NCBI GenBank assembly: GCA_041228345.1
Contig: CP166131.1
Span: 1,116,001-1,180,000 of the forward strand
DNA length: 64,000 nucleotides
Direction: 5' to 3'
From: Alphaproteobacteria bacterium LSUCC0396
GTDB taxonomy: Bacteria > Pseudomonadota > Alphaproteobacteria > Puniceispirillales > Puniceispirillaceae
Numbering within the stretch: the first letter of the stretch is position 1; each line of letters starts with the position of its first letter. The translations under genes and the position numbers were made by a program. Shown here in pieces: positions 35,053 through 45,124 of this stretch. A model generated the notes under the pieces. The model made no database searches. It was not told where the DNA came from and saw only the letters and a list, made by a program, of their open reading frames with translations.

Positions 35053-35906
35053 CACACACCTCCCTTTATGAGCTTTGTGCGGAAAAAGCTCGAGAGGTAA
35101 TCAAGGGCAACAATCGTCGACACAAGTAGCGCCATTATTGCCAATATCTCGTCGCCATAGCGCCACTGTATTACTGTAGATAATGCCTCACCGATGCCAC
35201 CAGCACCAACAAACCCCAGAATAGTCGACGCTCGGACATTGATTTCCAAGCGCAAGAGTGCATAGGAAAAAAACAAGGGCAGTACTTGAGGCAAAACGCC
35301 AAACCTAACTCGAACCCACCAGGAAGCCCCGAGCGATTCCAACCCTTCAAGCGGCTTGCGGTCTATGTTTTCAATGGCTTCAGAAAATAGTTTTCCCAGG
35401 GCACCAGCGGTATGAATTGCAATCGCAATAACAGCCGGCAGGAGAGACTTTCCCATAAGGTATAATAAAATCATTGCAATGACTAATTCAGGGAAGGAGC
35501 GGCAAAGATCCATGAAACGTCTAGTGCTATTCACAATAAGCTGATTTTTGATAAGGTTCTTGCTACTGAACAGGCTTAACAAGACAGCCAACAATGTGCC
35601 AACACCGGTTGAGAAGAGCGCCATATTAACCGTTGAAACAAGATCAGGAAAATGCACGAAGAGTAAGCCAAACCAGGACCAACCGGCAGCGTAGGCTTCG
35701 CGAAATAAGTCAAATGGATAGTCAAAGAAATTTGAAATCCCGCGGCTAAAGCTCCCCGCGTTGTAATTATTCGCAACTGTTACCCCGGAAAACACAACTA
35801 GGACGGTCGCAGCAATTCCAATTAATGAATAAACAGCTCTGGTCCTATTCAACTGCTGTAAATTTTTTTCTATGAGCTGGATATGTTCGGGTAGCGCTGT
35901 GGACAT
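35052..35906 (-). CDS. phnE: Phosphonate ABC transporter permease PhnE1
   Basis: 284 residues with six hydrophobic segments. The permease signature includes STRRFMDLCRSFPELVIAM, GALGKLFSEAIENIDRKP and ILGFVGAGGIGEAL, diagnostic of PhnE. It forms the inner-membrane channel for phosphonates together with the adjacent longer permease. It is separated from phnD by a hairpin, typical of higher expression of the binding protein. Confidence 0.92.
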   Translation of the reverse strand: MSTALPEHIQLIEKNLQQLNRTRAVYSLIGIAATVLVVFSGVTVANNYNAGSFSRGISNFFDYPFDLFREAYAAGWSWFGLLFVHFPDLVSTVNMALFSTGVGTLLAVLLSLFSSKNLIKNQLIVNSTRRFMDLCRSFPELVIAMILLYLMGKSLLPAVIAIAIHTAGALGKLFSEAIENIDRKPLEGLESLGASWWVRVRFGVLPQVLPLFFSYALLRLEINVRASTILGFVGAGGIGEALSTVIQWRYGDEILAIMALLVSTIVALDYLSSFFRTKLIKGGV

Positions 35907-35952
35907 TTTAAGTACCCTTAAAAAGGTCTATTCACATCTTTGAAAGAGCGAA

Positions 35953-35984
35953 GGGCCAGCATCAGATGCACGATATGCTGGCCC
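35953..35984 (-). terminator. Intra-operon hairpin between phnD and phnE1
   Basis: GGGCCAGCAT and ATGCTGGCCC form a 10-bp perfect stem. No strong T-run follows on the minus strand, so it likely stabilises the phnCD message or partly terminates it. Confidence 0.65.
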
Positions 35985-35999
35985 CGTTAAAGTTGTTTT

Positions 36000-36956
36000 T
36001 TAGGAGTTTTTCTTGGCTTCGATTTTAGCTTTACGCGCTTTCACGATGCTCTCATAGAATGAGTGATCCACCGGCACCCATGCCTTCACGATGCCATTGG
36101 CAATGTTCTCATTGCACTTAGCGTCATTTTTGAGGATCCACTGCTTCATACCTACCATCACATCCCGGGCCTCTTGCGGCATCGCCTTTGGCATTACAAT
36201 TGGACCATTTGGGATAAGCTTTGATGACCAGATCTGCGTAATGTCATCCATGTTCAGAATGCCTTTATCAACCATCTTTCTCAGGTTGCCAGATGAGTAA
36301 CCTTCATTCCATTCCCCGACACCAGAAACCCAAGTCACTGCTGCGTCAACATCACCATTCAGAACTGCCAAAACACCATTTTCGTGGCCGCCCTGAAAAC
36401 CAGTCTTTGAGAAATAATTGTCAAGGTTGCCAATTTTTTCAACCAACTCGATTGATGGAATCAAATACCCAGATGTGGAGTTTGGGTCAGCAAAACCTAG
36501 GCTTTTACCCTTCATACCTTCGAGATTTTTGATGCCCGAATTTTTCAAGGTCACCATGACCGAATAATAGCCGGTATCACCTGATGGCTGCATTCTGGTC
36601 AACACTGGGACAACTGCGTCTGGATTTTCAAGATACATGCCAGCATAACCCGACGAACCAAACCACGCGTAATCAAGGTTACCACCAAGCATTGACTCCA
36701 TGGTGCCCGCATAATCCTTGAAAGTGAACATTTTGGCCGGCACGTTGTATGCCGCTTCGATGTAATCTTTCAAACATGTGTTACGTGTCAGGATGTCTTG
36801 AGCAGCTTCATCCCCAAGAAATCCAACGCGGAATTCTGGTTGGTATTTACTCAAATCCATTTTTGGACCGTTGTACTTTACATCTGCTGCCACCGTACCA
36901 GCAGCGCCAAATAAAACAGCGGCCATTGCACCTAACGTTATCAATCTTTTAATCAT
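36000..36956 (-). CDS. phnD: Phosphonate ABC transporter substrate-binding protein
   Basis: 318 residues with a signal peptide (MIKRLITLGAMAAVLFGAAG, cleavage near VAA-DV). The mature protein matches PhnD: FRVGFLGDEAAQDILTRN, GNLDYAWFGSSGYAGM and SLGFADPNSTSGYLIPSIE, the last two lining the phosphonate site in the family. AGGAGACTTAA precedes the ATG. It binds phosphonates in the periplasm for import by PhnC/E1/E2. Second gene of the operon. Confidence 0.93.
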   Translation of the reverse strand: MIKRLITLGAMAAVLFGAAGTVAADVKYNGPKMDLSKYQPEFRVGFLGDEAAQDILTRNTCLKDYIEAAYNVPAKMFTFKDYAGTMESMLGGNLDYAWFGSSGYAGMYLENPDAVVPVLTRMQPSGDTGYYSVMVTLKNSGIKNLEGMKGKSLGFADPNSTSGYLIPSIELVEKIGNLDNYFSKTGFQGGHENGVLAVLNGDVDAAVTWVSGVGEWNEGYSSGNLRKMVDKGILNMDDITQIWSSKLIPNGPIVMPKAMPQEARDVMVGMKQWILKNDAKCNENIANGIVKAWVPVDHSFYESIVKARKAKIEAKKNS

Positions 36957-36998
36957 TTAAGTCTCCTGTGGGTGATTATTTTTTCAGAGATTTTGGCC

Positions 36999-37799
36999 TT
37001 AAACAGCCTGCCGAATTGGGTTTTCACCCAATGAGGTAGAGGTAACAGATGCCTCAAAGGCTTCATCAGCCTCTGCGCCATAGATCTCACGAGCGACCGC
37101 ATCAGTTAATCTTTCGGGTATATCGTCAAAAACAATTTGGCCATCACGCATACCAATCACTCGGTCACAATAGTGGCGCGCGGTGTCCAGTGTATGAAGA
37201 TTACAAACAACACTGATTGACTCTCTCTTGCTAATATTTGCAAGAGCTTCCATAACAAGCCGTGCGTTCAACGGATCCAGAGAAGCAATCGGCTCGTCAG
37301 CGAGGAGCATCTGCGGGCGCTGCATCATGGCGCGGCAAATTGCTACTCTTTGCTGCTGCCCCCCAGATAGCGTTTCGGCTCGCTGTAGCGCGATTTCTGC
37401 AAGTCCAAAGCGATTCAAATAATCGAGCGCTTCGTATCGCTCTTCAGGAGTAAATAATTTCAAAAGAGACCGCATAAGCGGAAGCTGATTCGACCGACCC
37501 AGAATGACATTGGTAAGAACATCAAGGCGTGGCACAAGGTTGAATTGTTGAAAAATCATCGCACAATTGCGCTGCCAGTCGCGCTTTTGACGCCCCTTAA
37601 GCGTTAATACATTTTTTTCGTCGACCACAATACTGCCAGAGCTTGCTGTCTCAAGACGGTTAATGATCCGCAGCAACGTTGATTTGCCAGCACCCGAACG
37701 ACCAATAATGCCTATCATTTGGGGCTGATTTATTTGAAATGATACGTTGTCGACGGCAGTAACATCTCCAAAAGTTTTGATAAGGTTTTGGATATGCAT
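36999..37799 (-). CDS. phnC: Phosphonate ABC transporter ATP-binding protein
   Basis: 266 residues with Walker A GRSGAGKST, signature LSGGQQQRVAICRAM and Walker B LLADEPIASLDP. The length and the linked phnD/phnE genes identify PhnC. It energises phosphonate import. The start is the ATG after GAGGCTCACTCG. It is the first gene of the phnC-D-E1-E2-orf operon. Confidence 0.93.
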   Translation of the reverse strand: MHIQNLIKTFGDVTAVDNVSFQINQPQMIGIIGRSGAGKSTLLRIINRLETASSGSIVVDEKNVLTLKGRQKRDWQRNCAMIFQQFNLVPRLDVLTNVILGRSNQLPLMRSLLKLFTPEERYEALDYLNRFGLAEIALQRAETLSGGQQQRVAICRAMMQRPQMLLADEPIASLDPLNARLVMEALANISKRESISVVCNLHTLDTARHYCDRVIGMRDGQIVFDDIPERLTDAVAREIYGAEADEAFEASVTSTSLGENPIRQAV

Positions 37800-37854
37800 C
37801 GAGTGAGCCTCTCAAAAAAAAATTGAGGCTTACCGCTACATCGCTAACGTTAAG

Positions 37855-37888
37855 AAAATATTTCAGTATCTATACAAATTTCTTACAG
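37855..37888 (-). promoter_or_regulatory. Pho box and promoter for phnC
   Basis: On the minus strand CTGTAAG-AAAT-TTGTATA resembles the PhoB direct repeat (two mismatches in each half). It is followed exactly ten bases later by TATTTT, a good -10. The spacing matches the perfect Pho box near the DUF1045 gene, which strengthens the weak repeat. Confidence 0.5.
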
Positions 37889-38095
37889 CTCTTTAGCTCT
37901 AATCTTAATTACTCTTCGCAAACTACTAATATGAAGAAAAATACAAATAACCATTTAAAAATTTTGTAACATAAAGGTCTCCAAAAATATTACACCTTTG
38001 GTTTGCCTTAATTGAACTAGCCACAAACTCTCATGGAGAGAACGCATGTCTCGTTTTTTCAAGTTGCATCTCACAGTTGCGTAAAGAAGGAACTC

Positions 38096-39028
38096 CTAAG
38101 CTTGTTCTTCTAATCGATCTGTTGCTGGTGCAGGCTTGGCTGAAACTGCATTAATTTCAGCCAGCAGGTCCTCTGACATATCAAAATCAAGTGCGTCTAT
38201 CACTGGGGATAGTTGTTCACTTGTTCTACCCGAGACAATTGGAGTAGTGCGATATGGTGACTGTAAGACCCAAGCGACAGCAAGAGTGGCGGATGAAACA
38301 TTATATCGTTTGCTAATTTCATGTAACGCTTTTGCGCTGGCATGCATCTCAGAAGCGCCATATCTTTTGGCATAACGGGCATCGTCGGCAAGTCGCCCTT
38401 TGATGCCTTTTGATGCATATTTACCAGTCAAGAGGCCGGCACCGAGTGGTGAATAGGAGAAACATTCGATATCAAAATCATCACAGGCAGGGAATATCTC
38501 TACCTCGGCTTGCCGTTTGACAAGACTATACATTGGTTGCACGGCTGATATGTGAGCACCGAGTTGTTGACCGATGAATTGCGCTTTGGTGATTTGCCAC
38601 GCGGCAAAATTAGAGACGCCAACGTGACGAATACGCTGTTGTTTGATTTGCTCCGCAAACCAGTTTAGTGTTTTTTCAAGCGGTGTGTCTGGGTCAAACC
38701 TGTGAAGATACAACATATCGACCATATCTTGGCCTAAACGACTGAGACTTTCTTCAAGTTGTTTTGACAAATTTTCTGGTTCGCTACCGCCTGTGTATCC
38801 AACTTTACTGGATATAAACACATTATCCCTCTCATTTTTTAAAAATTCTCCAAGCCATGTCTCAGACAGCCCCTTGGTATAGGCATGCGCCGTGTCAAAA
38901 TGGTTTATCCCAACATGCCTGCATTGTGCATAGAGCTCTTGTGATTGTTTACGATCACTTCCCTGTCCAAATTGCATGGTACCAAAGCAAAATTTGCTGA
39001 GCCTTTGACCCGATATTGTTGTCAACAT
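38096..39028 (-). CDS. Aldo/keto reductase
   Basis: 310 residues. The catalytic tetrad of the family is visible: Asp and Tyr in FDTAHAYTKG, Lys in ISSKVGY and His in LYLHRFDPD. VGVSNFAAWQI and the C-terminal PIVSGRT-type cofactor region fit the NADPH-dependent AKR fold. It reduces a carbonyl compound; the substrate is unknown. It lies upstream of nothing on its strand except the phn transporter, separated by about 300 bp. Confidence 0.9.
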   Translation of the reverse strand: MLTTISGQRLSKFCFGTMQFGQGSDRKQSQELYAQCRHVGINHFDTAHAYTKGLSETWLGEFLKNERDNVFISSKVGYTGGSEPENLSKQLEESLSRLGQDMVDMLYLHRFDPDTPLEKTLNWFAEQIKQQRIRHVGVSNFAAWQITKAQFIGQQLGAHISAVQPMYSLVKRQAEVEIFPACDDFDIECFSYSPLGAGLLTGKYASKGIKGRLADDARYAKRYGASEMHASAKALHEISKRYNVSSATLAVAWVLQSPYRTTPIVSGRTSEQLSPVIDALDFDMSEDLLAEINAVSAKPAPATDRLEEQA

Positions 39029-39218
39029 AGAAGATCATCCTTTAATCCAGCGTTCGCCCGGGCACCCCAGCGATGCTTGACCCGACAAATGCTAATCCAC
39101 AATAAACCACAAAAACCCGCCATTTGACCGTTCTAATATCGTACAGGCCAACATCTAAAACGCTGGGGCGGGGTAATACACCACAGAGCTTTGGTAGTAT
39201 TCTCGGCGCACCATATCC

Positions 39219-40841
39219 CTAATCAATTGTTTTAAAACGGCTATTCTGAACAACAATAACCATGCCAATAGGCACCACAAGGGTGATAAGCAAAACCGTG
39301 ATGAGCAGCATGCCTAATTCGGAATAGTCGGCCGTGGTGACAATCGCATCACTTAGTTTGTCTTTAACCTCTCGTGTGATAACAAAGGCCTCGTTCAGAT
39401 ATTTGGTGGCAAGCGCACTCGCCGAAAGCGCCAGATTGGTAAATGACGCAAAAACAGCAAAAAATGTTGCCTTCATATGGACCGGAGCATTCCGCGCAAT
39501 CCAGGCTAGAAGGGGTATCATCGAGACCTGCCCGAGCGGGGATTCAACAGCGGTATTGATAATCGCAATAAATTTCGCATCAACAATGCCGCCGCTAAAA
39601 GTGGCGGTCCATTCATGCAGGCCATAATACATACCAATACTGGGCAGAAAAAGCGCGGCACCGGCAATGGATAGGATAACAACAATGCGGGCAATCGAAT
39701 TATTCGCCATAAACGGGCGCAACAGGATAATGCCAGCAAGGGTCAGAATTGATGCAATAAGAGAAAGAATGGACAGGAATTGTTCATTGAAAAAAAGCTG
39801 GTCAATTTCAAACCATGTCAGTCCCGGCCCCGGGCTTGGCATTGCCCGGAAGGTAAAAATAATGATCGCTGTTCCAACAATCATTAGCCGTTTTTCAGGC
39901 GTTAGAAAGCGCACCAGCCGGTTCATTAAAAACAAGATAATACCCACTGATCCGGCAAAGACAATTTCCTGTGCATGCCTGATACCCGATGTACCAACAC
40001 TTACTGAAAACACCACAAAGACCAGACTGCCAAGCAGAATTGACCAGTTGATCTCGGGCCGTTGATGCGGGCTTGCTGTGGTGTAATATGGTTGTCGTGC
40101 TCGGGCATTTCGATAGGCATGTTGCAAGCGTGCTAAACCGACCCCGGCAATCGAAATCACCGGAATGATCAACGCATAAAGATAGATATTAGCATAAAGA
40201 TCAATCCGGGCAGCGGCATCAAGGCTATCGACATCAGCAAACATAATTACATTGGCAAGTGAAACCAAAACTGTGCCACCAATAATAGCAAACCGACCAA
40301 GTGTCTGCATCGTGGTATGCATGATTTTTAACTGGTCCGGGGCGATACCATTACCATTTTTGTCCTGTTCAGGAACCGCCTCAACCGTCATCGCATCGGC
40401 CACAACATCCTGAATAACATAGCCAACCGGCCCCAAAATAACACTGGTTATAAACCATGTTTCAACCGGCATGATGCTGTCCATAAAGCCGGTATGGCCA
40501 ATCAGCCCGTACATGATCAAAAGGCTAGCCGCAATTACCGCCGCGCCAAGCCCGACCAAATAGGCTTTATAGTTCCAAATCAAATCGACCAGATGTCCAA
40601 GCGGCATTTTTAACGCCCACGGCAAGCCCGCCCAAAAGCCAAGGCTGGCCAGAAATGCAGCAGACAGATTCAAATAATCCTTGATAAAAAAAGTGCCCAC
40701 AATCGCAGTCAGGCCAGAAACCCCAGCGGCGAGATAAACCATAAGAGGTGGAAGATAGCTCCAGCGCAGCTGCTGTGGAAGTTCGCAAAGACCCTGAATA
40801 GCCGAATGAAGAGCATTGTTCATAAAACTAGTATTCTGCAT
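39219..40841 (-). CDS. BT1-like (folate-biopterin family) MFS transporter
   Basis: 540 residues with about 12 membrane segments. PWALKMPLGHLVDLIWNYK after the second helix and VIQDVVADAMTVEAVPE in the middle recall BT1/folate-biopterin carriers (PWxxKPLxGxxSD and VVADALVVE). An internal hydrophilic loop near residues 235-260 is longer than usual. The assignment to BT1 is moderately sure; a general MFS carrier is certain. No pterin or folate gene is adjacent. Confidence 0.7.
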   Translation of the reverse strand: MQNTSFMNNALHSAIQGLCELPQQLRWSYLPPLMVYLAAGVSGLTAIVGTFFIKDYLNLSAAFLASLGFWAGLPWALKMPLGHLVDLIWNYKAYLVGLGAAVIAASLLIMYGLIGHTGFMDSIMPVETWFITSVILGPVGYVIQDVVADAMTVEAVPEQDKNGNGIAPDQLKIMHTTMQTLGRFAIIGGTVLVSLANVIMFADVDSLDAAARIDLYANIYLYALIIPVISIAGVGLARLQHAYRNARARQPYYTTASPHQRPEINWSILLGSLVFVVFSVSVGTSGIRHAQEIVFAGSVGIILFLMNRLVRFLTPEKRLMIVGTAIIIFTFRAMPSPGPGLTWFEIDQLFFNEQFLSILSLIASILTLAGIILLRPFMANNSIARIVVILSIAGAALFLPSIGMYYGLHEWTATFSGGIVDAKFIAIINTAVESPLGQVSMIPLLAWIARNAPVHMKATFFAVFASFTNLALSASALATKYLNEAFVITREVKDKLSDAIVTTADYSELGMLLITVLLITLVVPIGMVIVVQNSRFKTID

Positions 40842-40872
40842 TCCGAAAATTTTTCAAGTTGCAATGGTGCGA

Positions 40873-41859
40873 TTAACCTGCGTCCATCACACAGGCCGGG
40901 AACAACTCTTCAGGCGCAACAAGGCGGGCAGCCAAATATTGTTCCATTGAGTATCTGCAGGCAGTCTCGAGTTCTTTTTGGTTTTGCGCATAGCCATAGG
41001 GCCAATAATCTGGGCCCATTGCAGACATAGTTTTCTCCATCGCTTCGTTCAGCCAAGGCAGGGATAGCCTATTGGCAGATCCCAGCCAGACCTCACGCAG
41101 GTCTTGCATCGCAATGTTGCGCGCCTCGGTGAATGCGCCCAATAACGCAACCGGAAGATCAGGGTTCTTATCAACCAGTGACTTGCGTACAGCAATGAGG
41201 TGCATGATTGGGAAAAAACCTGTTTTTTTATGATATGCCCGTTCAGCTGAACCAAAATCTTTGACGATACGCACAATTTCAGGATTGCCATCGAGGAACG
41301 CGCTCGGAGGGTTGGGGGCAAACAACGCATCTATATCGCCACGCAGCAAGAGGTCCTGCAGGGTTTCACCATCCCTAATCGCCTCGACGACCATACCTTC
41401 GGGCAGATCAAGTGATAATCGCTCATGTCGCACACCGGTATCTAGCGCACCTGTGCGCCATTGGATGCCAGCCGGACTAACCCCATATTCATCAGACAGC
41501 AGACCACGCATCCATAACGCAGCAGTCATTTGATACTCTGGCACACCGATGCGTTTCCCGGCCAAATCTGCAAGTGTTTCAACACTACTTCCAGCACGCG
41601 CATAAAATCCGTTATGACGGAACGATCGGCTAACAAAGGCCGGTATTGCGGTGTAAGCACTCTCGCCGCGTGATACTTGCAAAATATAGCTTGAGATAGA
41701 AAGCTCCGTAATGTCGAAACGCGCCTCTTGGACAGCGATCGGAAAGAGCTTGCCGGTCGGCAGAATGTGACTTTCAAATTCGACGCCGGGAATAGAAACC
41801 CGCCCCTTGTGCAGCGGCATACATCTGTCATGATCCCAGGTTGCAAGTGTCAGCCGCAT
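40873..41859 (-). CDS. NMT1-like periplasmic-binding-fold protein (dihydroxyphthalate decarboxylase type)
   Basis: 328 residues from the ATG seven bases after GGGGAAT; a start five codons earlier is weaker. The opening MRLTLATWDHDRC, the middle DLAGKRIGVPEYQMTAALWMRG and DALFAPNPPSAF match a group often labelled 4,5-dihydroxyphthalate decarboxylase, which has the NMT1/SBP fold. No signal peptide is present, and no permease is adjacent. It may be a cytoplasmic enzyme on an aromatic acid or an orphan binding protein. Confidence 0.7.
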   Translation of the reverse strand: MRLTLATWDHDRCMPLHKGRVSIPGVEFESHILPTGKLFPIAVQEARFDITELSISSYILQVSRGESAYTAIPAFVSRSFRHNGFYARAGSSVETLADLAGKRIGVPEYQMTAALWMRGLLSDEYGVSPAGIQWRTGALDTGVRHERLSLDLPEGMVVEAIRDGETLQDLLLRGDIDALFAPNPPSAFLDGNPEIVRIVKDFGSAERAYHKKTGFFPIMHLIAVRKSLVDKNPDLPVALLGAFTEARNIAMQDLREVWLGSANRLSLPWLNEAMEKTMSAMGPDYWPYGYAQNQKELETACRYSMEQYLAARLVAPEELFPACVMDAG

Positions 41860-42052
41860 ATGTTTATTCCCCATCTTGTTACAGCAGATTTAATGATCTT
41901 GTGTTCGTTAGCAATACCTAATGGTACGCTAACCGGATTCGTGCGACTGCACAGTTCCCAAAATTGGACTTATACCAATTCTTTTAGCATTATTGGCAGA
42001 CCTTTTAAGTAAATTGTAAATATAGACACCAGCCAAATGAAGGATAGTAGAG

Positions 42053-42892
42053 GTGGCAGAAAAGGAACCGAGAAAAATATCCGATCTCATTCGTGAACGA
42101 TTTGCGGAGCCGAGTGACATCGGCAAAGACCGTTTGTCAAGTGGAACCCATGCAACGCAGCTTGCGCATCGTTCTCACCGTCGTTTCAAAAATACCCCGG
42201 TTGCCGAGGAAACTTTACAGCTTTTATATGCTTGTGCCCTATCAGCGCCTAGCAAATCTGACCTGCAGCAAACGGCGATCATCCACCTAGATGAACCCGT
42301 CGCAAGGGACTTTATCCAACGTAGCATTCCAGCAATGCCGTGGATTTCCTCAGCGCCAGTATTTCTCTTGTTTTGTGGGGACAGTCGGCGCATTCGGGAT
42401 GTTTGTGAATTTCACAATACCGACTTTGCACATGATCCACTGGATGCGCTTGTTAATGCGGTAGCGGATAGTGCGATTGTCTTGCAGAACTTTATCATTG
42501 CGGCTGAAGCGGAAGGGCTGGGCTGCTGTCCGATAAGTGCAGTTCGCGAGATCACTGAAAGCCTTGCAGACTTCTGCGCCCTTCCCGATGGCGTCTTTCC
42601 TCTTGCCGGACTATGCCTCGGCTACGCTGAAGATGATCCCGCCATCAGCGTCCGCTTGCCGGCGAGGGTCATTGTGCATAAAAATAGATATGACGCATCG
42701 TCTTTGGCTGATGAGATCGCTAAATATGACTGGCGACGCCAGCAAAAAAACCCATATAGAAATCAGCGACAGGCAGACAAATACGGGCTTTCAGAAGACT
42801 ATGGCTGGTCACGCGACAAGGCGCGCCAAACTTCGACTACGGACCGCATATCCTTTAGCAATCATGTGCGAAAACATGGCTTCAAACTCTAG
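42053..42892 (+). CDS. Nitroreductase-family protein (NfsA-like)
   Basis: 279 residues starting at a GTG after AGGATAGTA. The FMN-binding fold shows AHRSHRRFKNTPV near residue 38, IIAAEAEGLGCCPISAVRE and GLCLGYAEDD later. It is similar in architecture to the nitroreductase near 5.7 kb but has an N-terminal extension of about 30 residues and a longer polar C-terminus. It reduces an unknown nitro, quinone or flavin substrate. Confidence 0.85.
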   Translation: MAEKEPRKISDLIRERFAEPSDIGKDRLSSGTHATQLAHRSHRRFKNTPVAEETLQLLYACALSAPSKSDLQQTAIIHLDEPVARDFIQRSIPAMPWISSAPVFLLFCGDSRRIRDVCEFHNTDFAHDPLDALVNAVADSAIVLQNFIIAAEAEGLGCCPISAVREITESLADFCALPDGVFPLAGLCLGYAEDDPAISVRLPARVIVHKNRYDASSLADEIAKYDWRRQQKNPYRNQRQADKYGLSEDYGWSRDKARQTSTTDRISFSNHVRKHGFKL

Positions 42893-43136
42893 CTGTTACG
42901 AATCTGAAAAACACCGCTTTCAGTCGTTCCAGGCATATTGGCGACGCACGCTAACAAATGTTTTCAAGCCCAGAACGAACGGACAAATAAGACGGCGACC
43001 TTGGCGCAATTGCCGTTCATCAGAAACAGGTTGCATAGTCCGGATCAAACGCTTTTATTAATTAGGATCGAATAATCAGATAATCGGAAATTCGCCAACG
43101 ATTATTCATCAAACAACAGGAATATTAAAAAAAACC

Positions 43137-44756
43137 TTGCACCACTATCTTAGAACAAACCGCCCCCTAATAATGGGACAAAACGGCGCTGTTGCGACCA
43201 ACCATCCACAAGCAACAGCCATCGGCATTGACATATTGCGTTCAGGTGGCAACGCATTTGATGCTGCAGTTGCAGTTGCATTGGCACTCGGGGTTGTTGA
43301 GCCAGCAATGTCTGGCCTCGGTGGCGATGGCTTTTATCATGTCTGGCTGGCCAATACCGGACAAACCATAGTTTACAACGGTACTGGCCCCGCTCCAGAA
43401 GCCGCCAACAAAGACTGTTTTGCCAAAACTGGCATTCCAATATCGGGCCCACTCAGCACCTCAACTCCCGGTCTTGTCGGCGGGTTATCGGCGCTTCATC
43501 AGAACCATGGAACACAAAGCTGGTCACTGTTATGTAACGCTGCGGCTGAGCTTGCAGATAACGGATTTTTCGTCACCCGCGCCTACCAGACATTTGCCGA
43601 AGGCAACCTCGGAAAGCTTAATGCCAACCCAGTCAGCAGAAAAATATTTACCGATGATGGCAGTGTCCCGGCCGTTGGTGCAAAAATTATTCAGCCGCAA
43701 CTCGCAAGCAGTTTGCGGCAATTAGGTGATGACGGTGGAGATGGATTTTACCGAGGCGCATTTGCAAGAGTATTAAGTGAGGATGCTCAATCTAGCGGAC
43801 TGATGCTCACTGACTCAGATTTTGCAAATTTCCAGCCCGAAACCCAGCGCTCAATCAGCACAACATATCGGGGGTTTGAGATTTTCCAAACGCCGCCGAA
43901 TTCCACAGGCTTTGTATTTCTGCAAGAATTAAAAATCCTCGAACAATTCGACATCACAAAATTTGATTATGGCTCAGCAGACCTCATTCATCTGATGGTA
44001 GAGATAAAAAAGCGCGCCTTTCTTGATCGTGAGCACTATGGAACCGATCCAAGGTTTACAGATACAAACGTTGGAGAACTTCTTTGCAAAGACCATGCGT
44101 CAAGCAAGGCAGCAACGATCGACATGTCAATATCATCAAAAATTCCATTGGTGCACGGCCAACAAAAATCCGCGAATACCACGTATTTCTGCATCATTGA
44201 CAAAGACGGGAATGCTGTTTCTGCAATACAAAGCATAAACAGTGCGTTTGGTTCAGGTGTCACCGGTTCAAAAACCGGTATATTGTTCAATAATAGGATG
44301 GCATATTGGCACCTTGACGATGAACACCCCAATTTGCTGCGTCCCGGCAAGCGTGTCAGGCACACGATGAACGCCCCTATCATCACTCAAAACGGCAAGT
44401 TGTGGGGGGTGTTTGGCACACCAGGCGCAGATAATCAGGTTCAGATCAATTTTCAGGTTGCGGTCGCCTTGATGGATTATGGCTTTGATCCACAACAGGC
44501 CGTGGAAGTTGCTCGATGGACGAGTTCCCAGCCAAATCAAGCAGCCAATTGGCCGCATGACGGAAACTCATGCCTGACTCTAGAGCGCGGTATTGACAGC
44601 GACGTGTTGAGAGATCTTAAGCAGCGCGGCCATGACATAAAAATCGTGGCTCCGCTTGCTGGCCCCTGTAGCGTGGCCTGCATTCGACTATTAGAAAATG
44701 GCACAATGATGGCTGGCAGCGACCCGCGCCGTGATGGGTGGGCGGCGGCATATTGA
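43137..44756 (+). CDS. Gamma-glutamyltransferase family protein
   Basis: 539 residues. The autoproteolytic site and nucleophile lie near residue 348 in SANTTYFCIIDKDGNAVS, with the oxyanion region further on (GKRVRHTMNAPI). The N-terminal GQNGAVATNHPQAT and ILRSGGNAFDAAVA are standard for the family. No signal peptide is seen, so it may be cytoplasmic, unlike classical periplasmic GGT. The start is uncertain: TTG is used here, and an ATG lies twelve codons later. It cleaves gamma-glutamyl compounds or related amides. It precedes the Dpp-type importer, which may supply peptides. Confidence 0.87.
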   Translation: MHHYLRTNRPLIMGQNGAVATNHPQATAIGIDILRSGGNAFDAAVAVALALGVVEPAMSGLGGDGFYHVWLANTGQTIVYNGTGPAPEAANKDCFAKTGIPISGPLSTSTPGLVGGLSALHQNHGTQSWSLLCNAAAELADNGFFVTRAYQTFAEGNLGKLNANPVSRKIFTDDGSVPAVGAKIIQPQLASSLRQLGDDGGDGFYRGAFARVLSEDAQSSGLMLTDSDFANFQPETQRSISTTYRGFEIFQTPPNSTGFVFLQELKILEQFDITKFDYGSADLIHLMVEIKKRAFLDREHYGTDPRFTDTNVGELLCKDHASSKAATIDMSISSKIPLVHGQQKSANTTYFCIIDKDGNAVSAIQSINSAFGSGVTGSKTGILFNNRMAYWHLDDEHPNLLRPGKRVRHTMNAPIITQNGKLWGVFGTPGADNQVQINFQVAVALMDYGFDPQQAVEVARWTSSQPNQAANWPHDGNSCLTLERGIDSDVLRDLKQRGHDIKIVAPLAGPCSVACIRLLENGTMMAGSDPRRDGWAAAY

Positions 44757-45124
44757 ATGGTTCAGCTTTATTAACATGATTGGCTCCGCTCTTGTACTCC
44801 TGGCGCGACAAGTTGCTATATTTTAGTATCGTGGCGTTAAATGCTTGGCAAAGATCAGAGAAGCTGGCGGTGGGATAATCGGGTTTGTGCTGCAAAAACT
44901 GCATGCCAATCATGCAAAAACAACCCTTCTTTGCAAAATCTATTGTCGCTAAGCCCTACAAATAGGGAGAGGGTTCGGTATGCGATAATTAAAACCCGAG
45001 GTGAATTTTTCTAGTCCAGTCGCAAATCATTGACTCTTAGCCCTTTCTAACTCACCTTGGAAAGGTATAGGACCGAAGGGTGCTCTACCCTAAACAAGAA
45101 GCGTCCAGACAGGGAGACATTAAA
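44757..45124. other. Intergenic region before the Dpp-type operon
   Basis: 368 bp with no supported gene. A small stem (AGGGT and ACCCT near 45077-45091) sits shortly before the binding-protein ribosome site GGGAGA. No other structure is clear. Confidence 0.4.
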
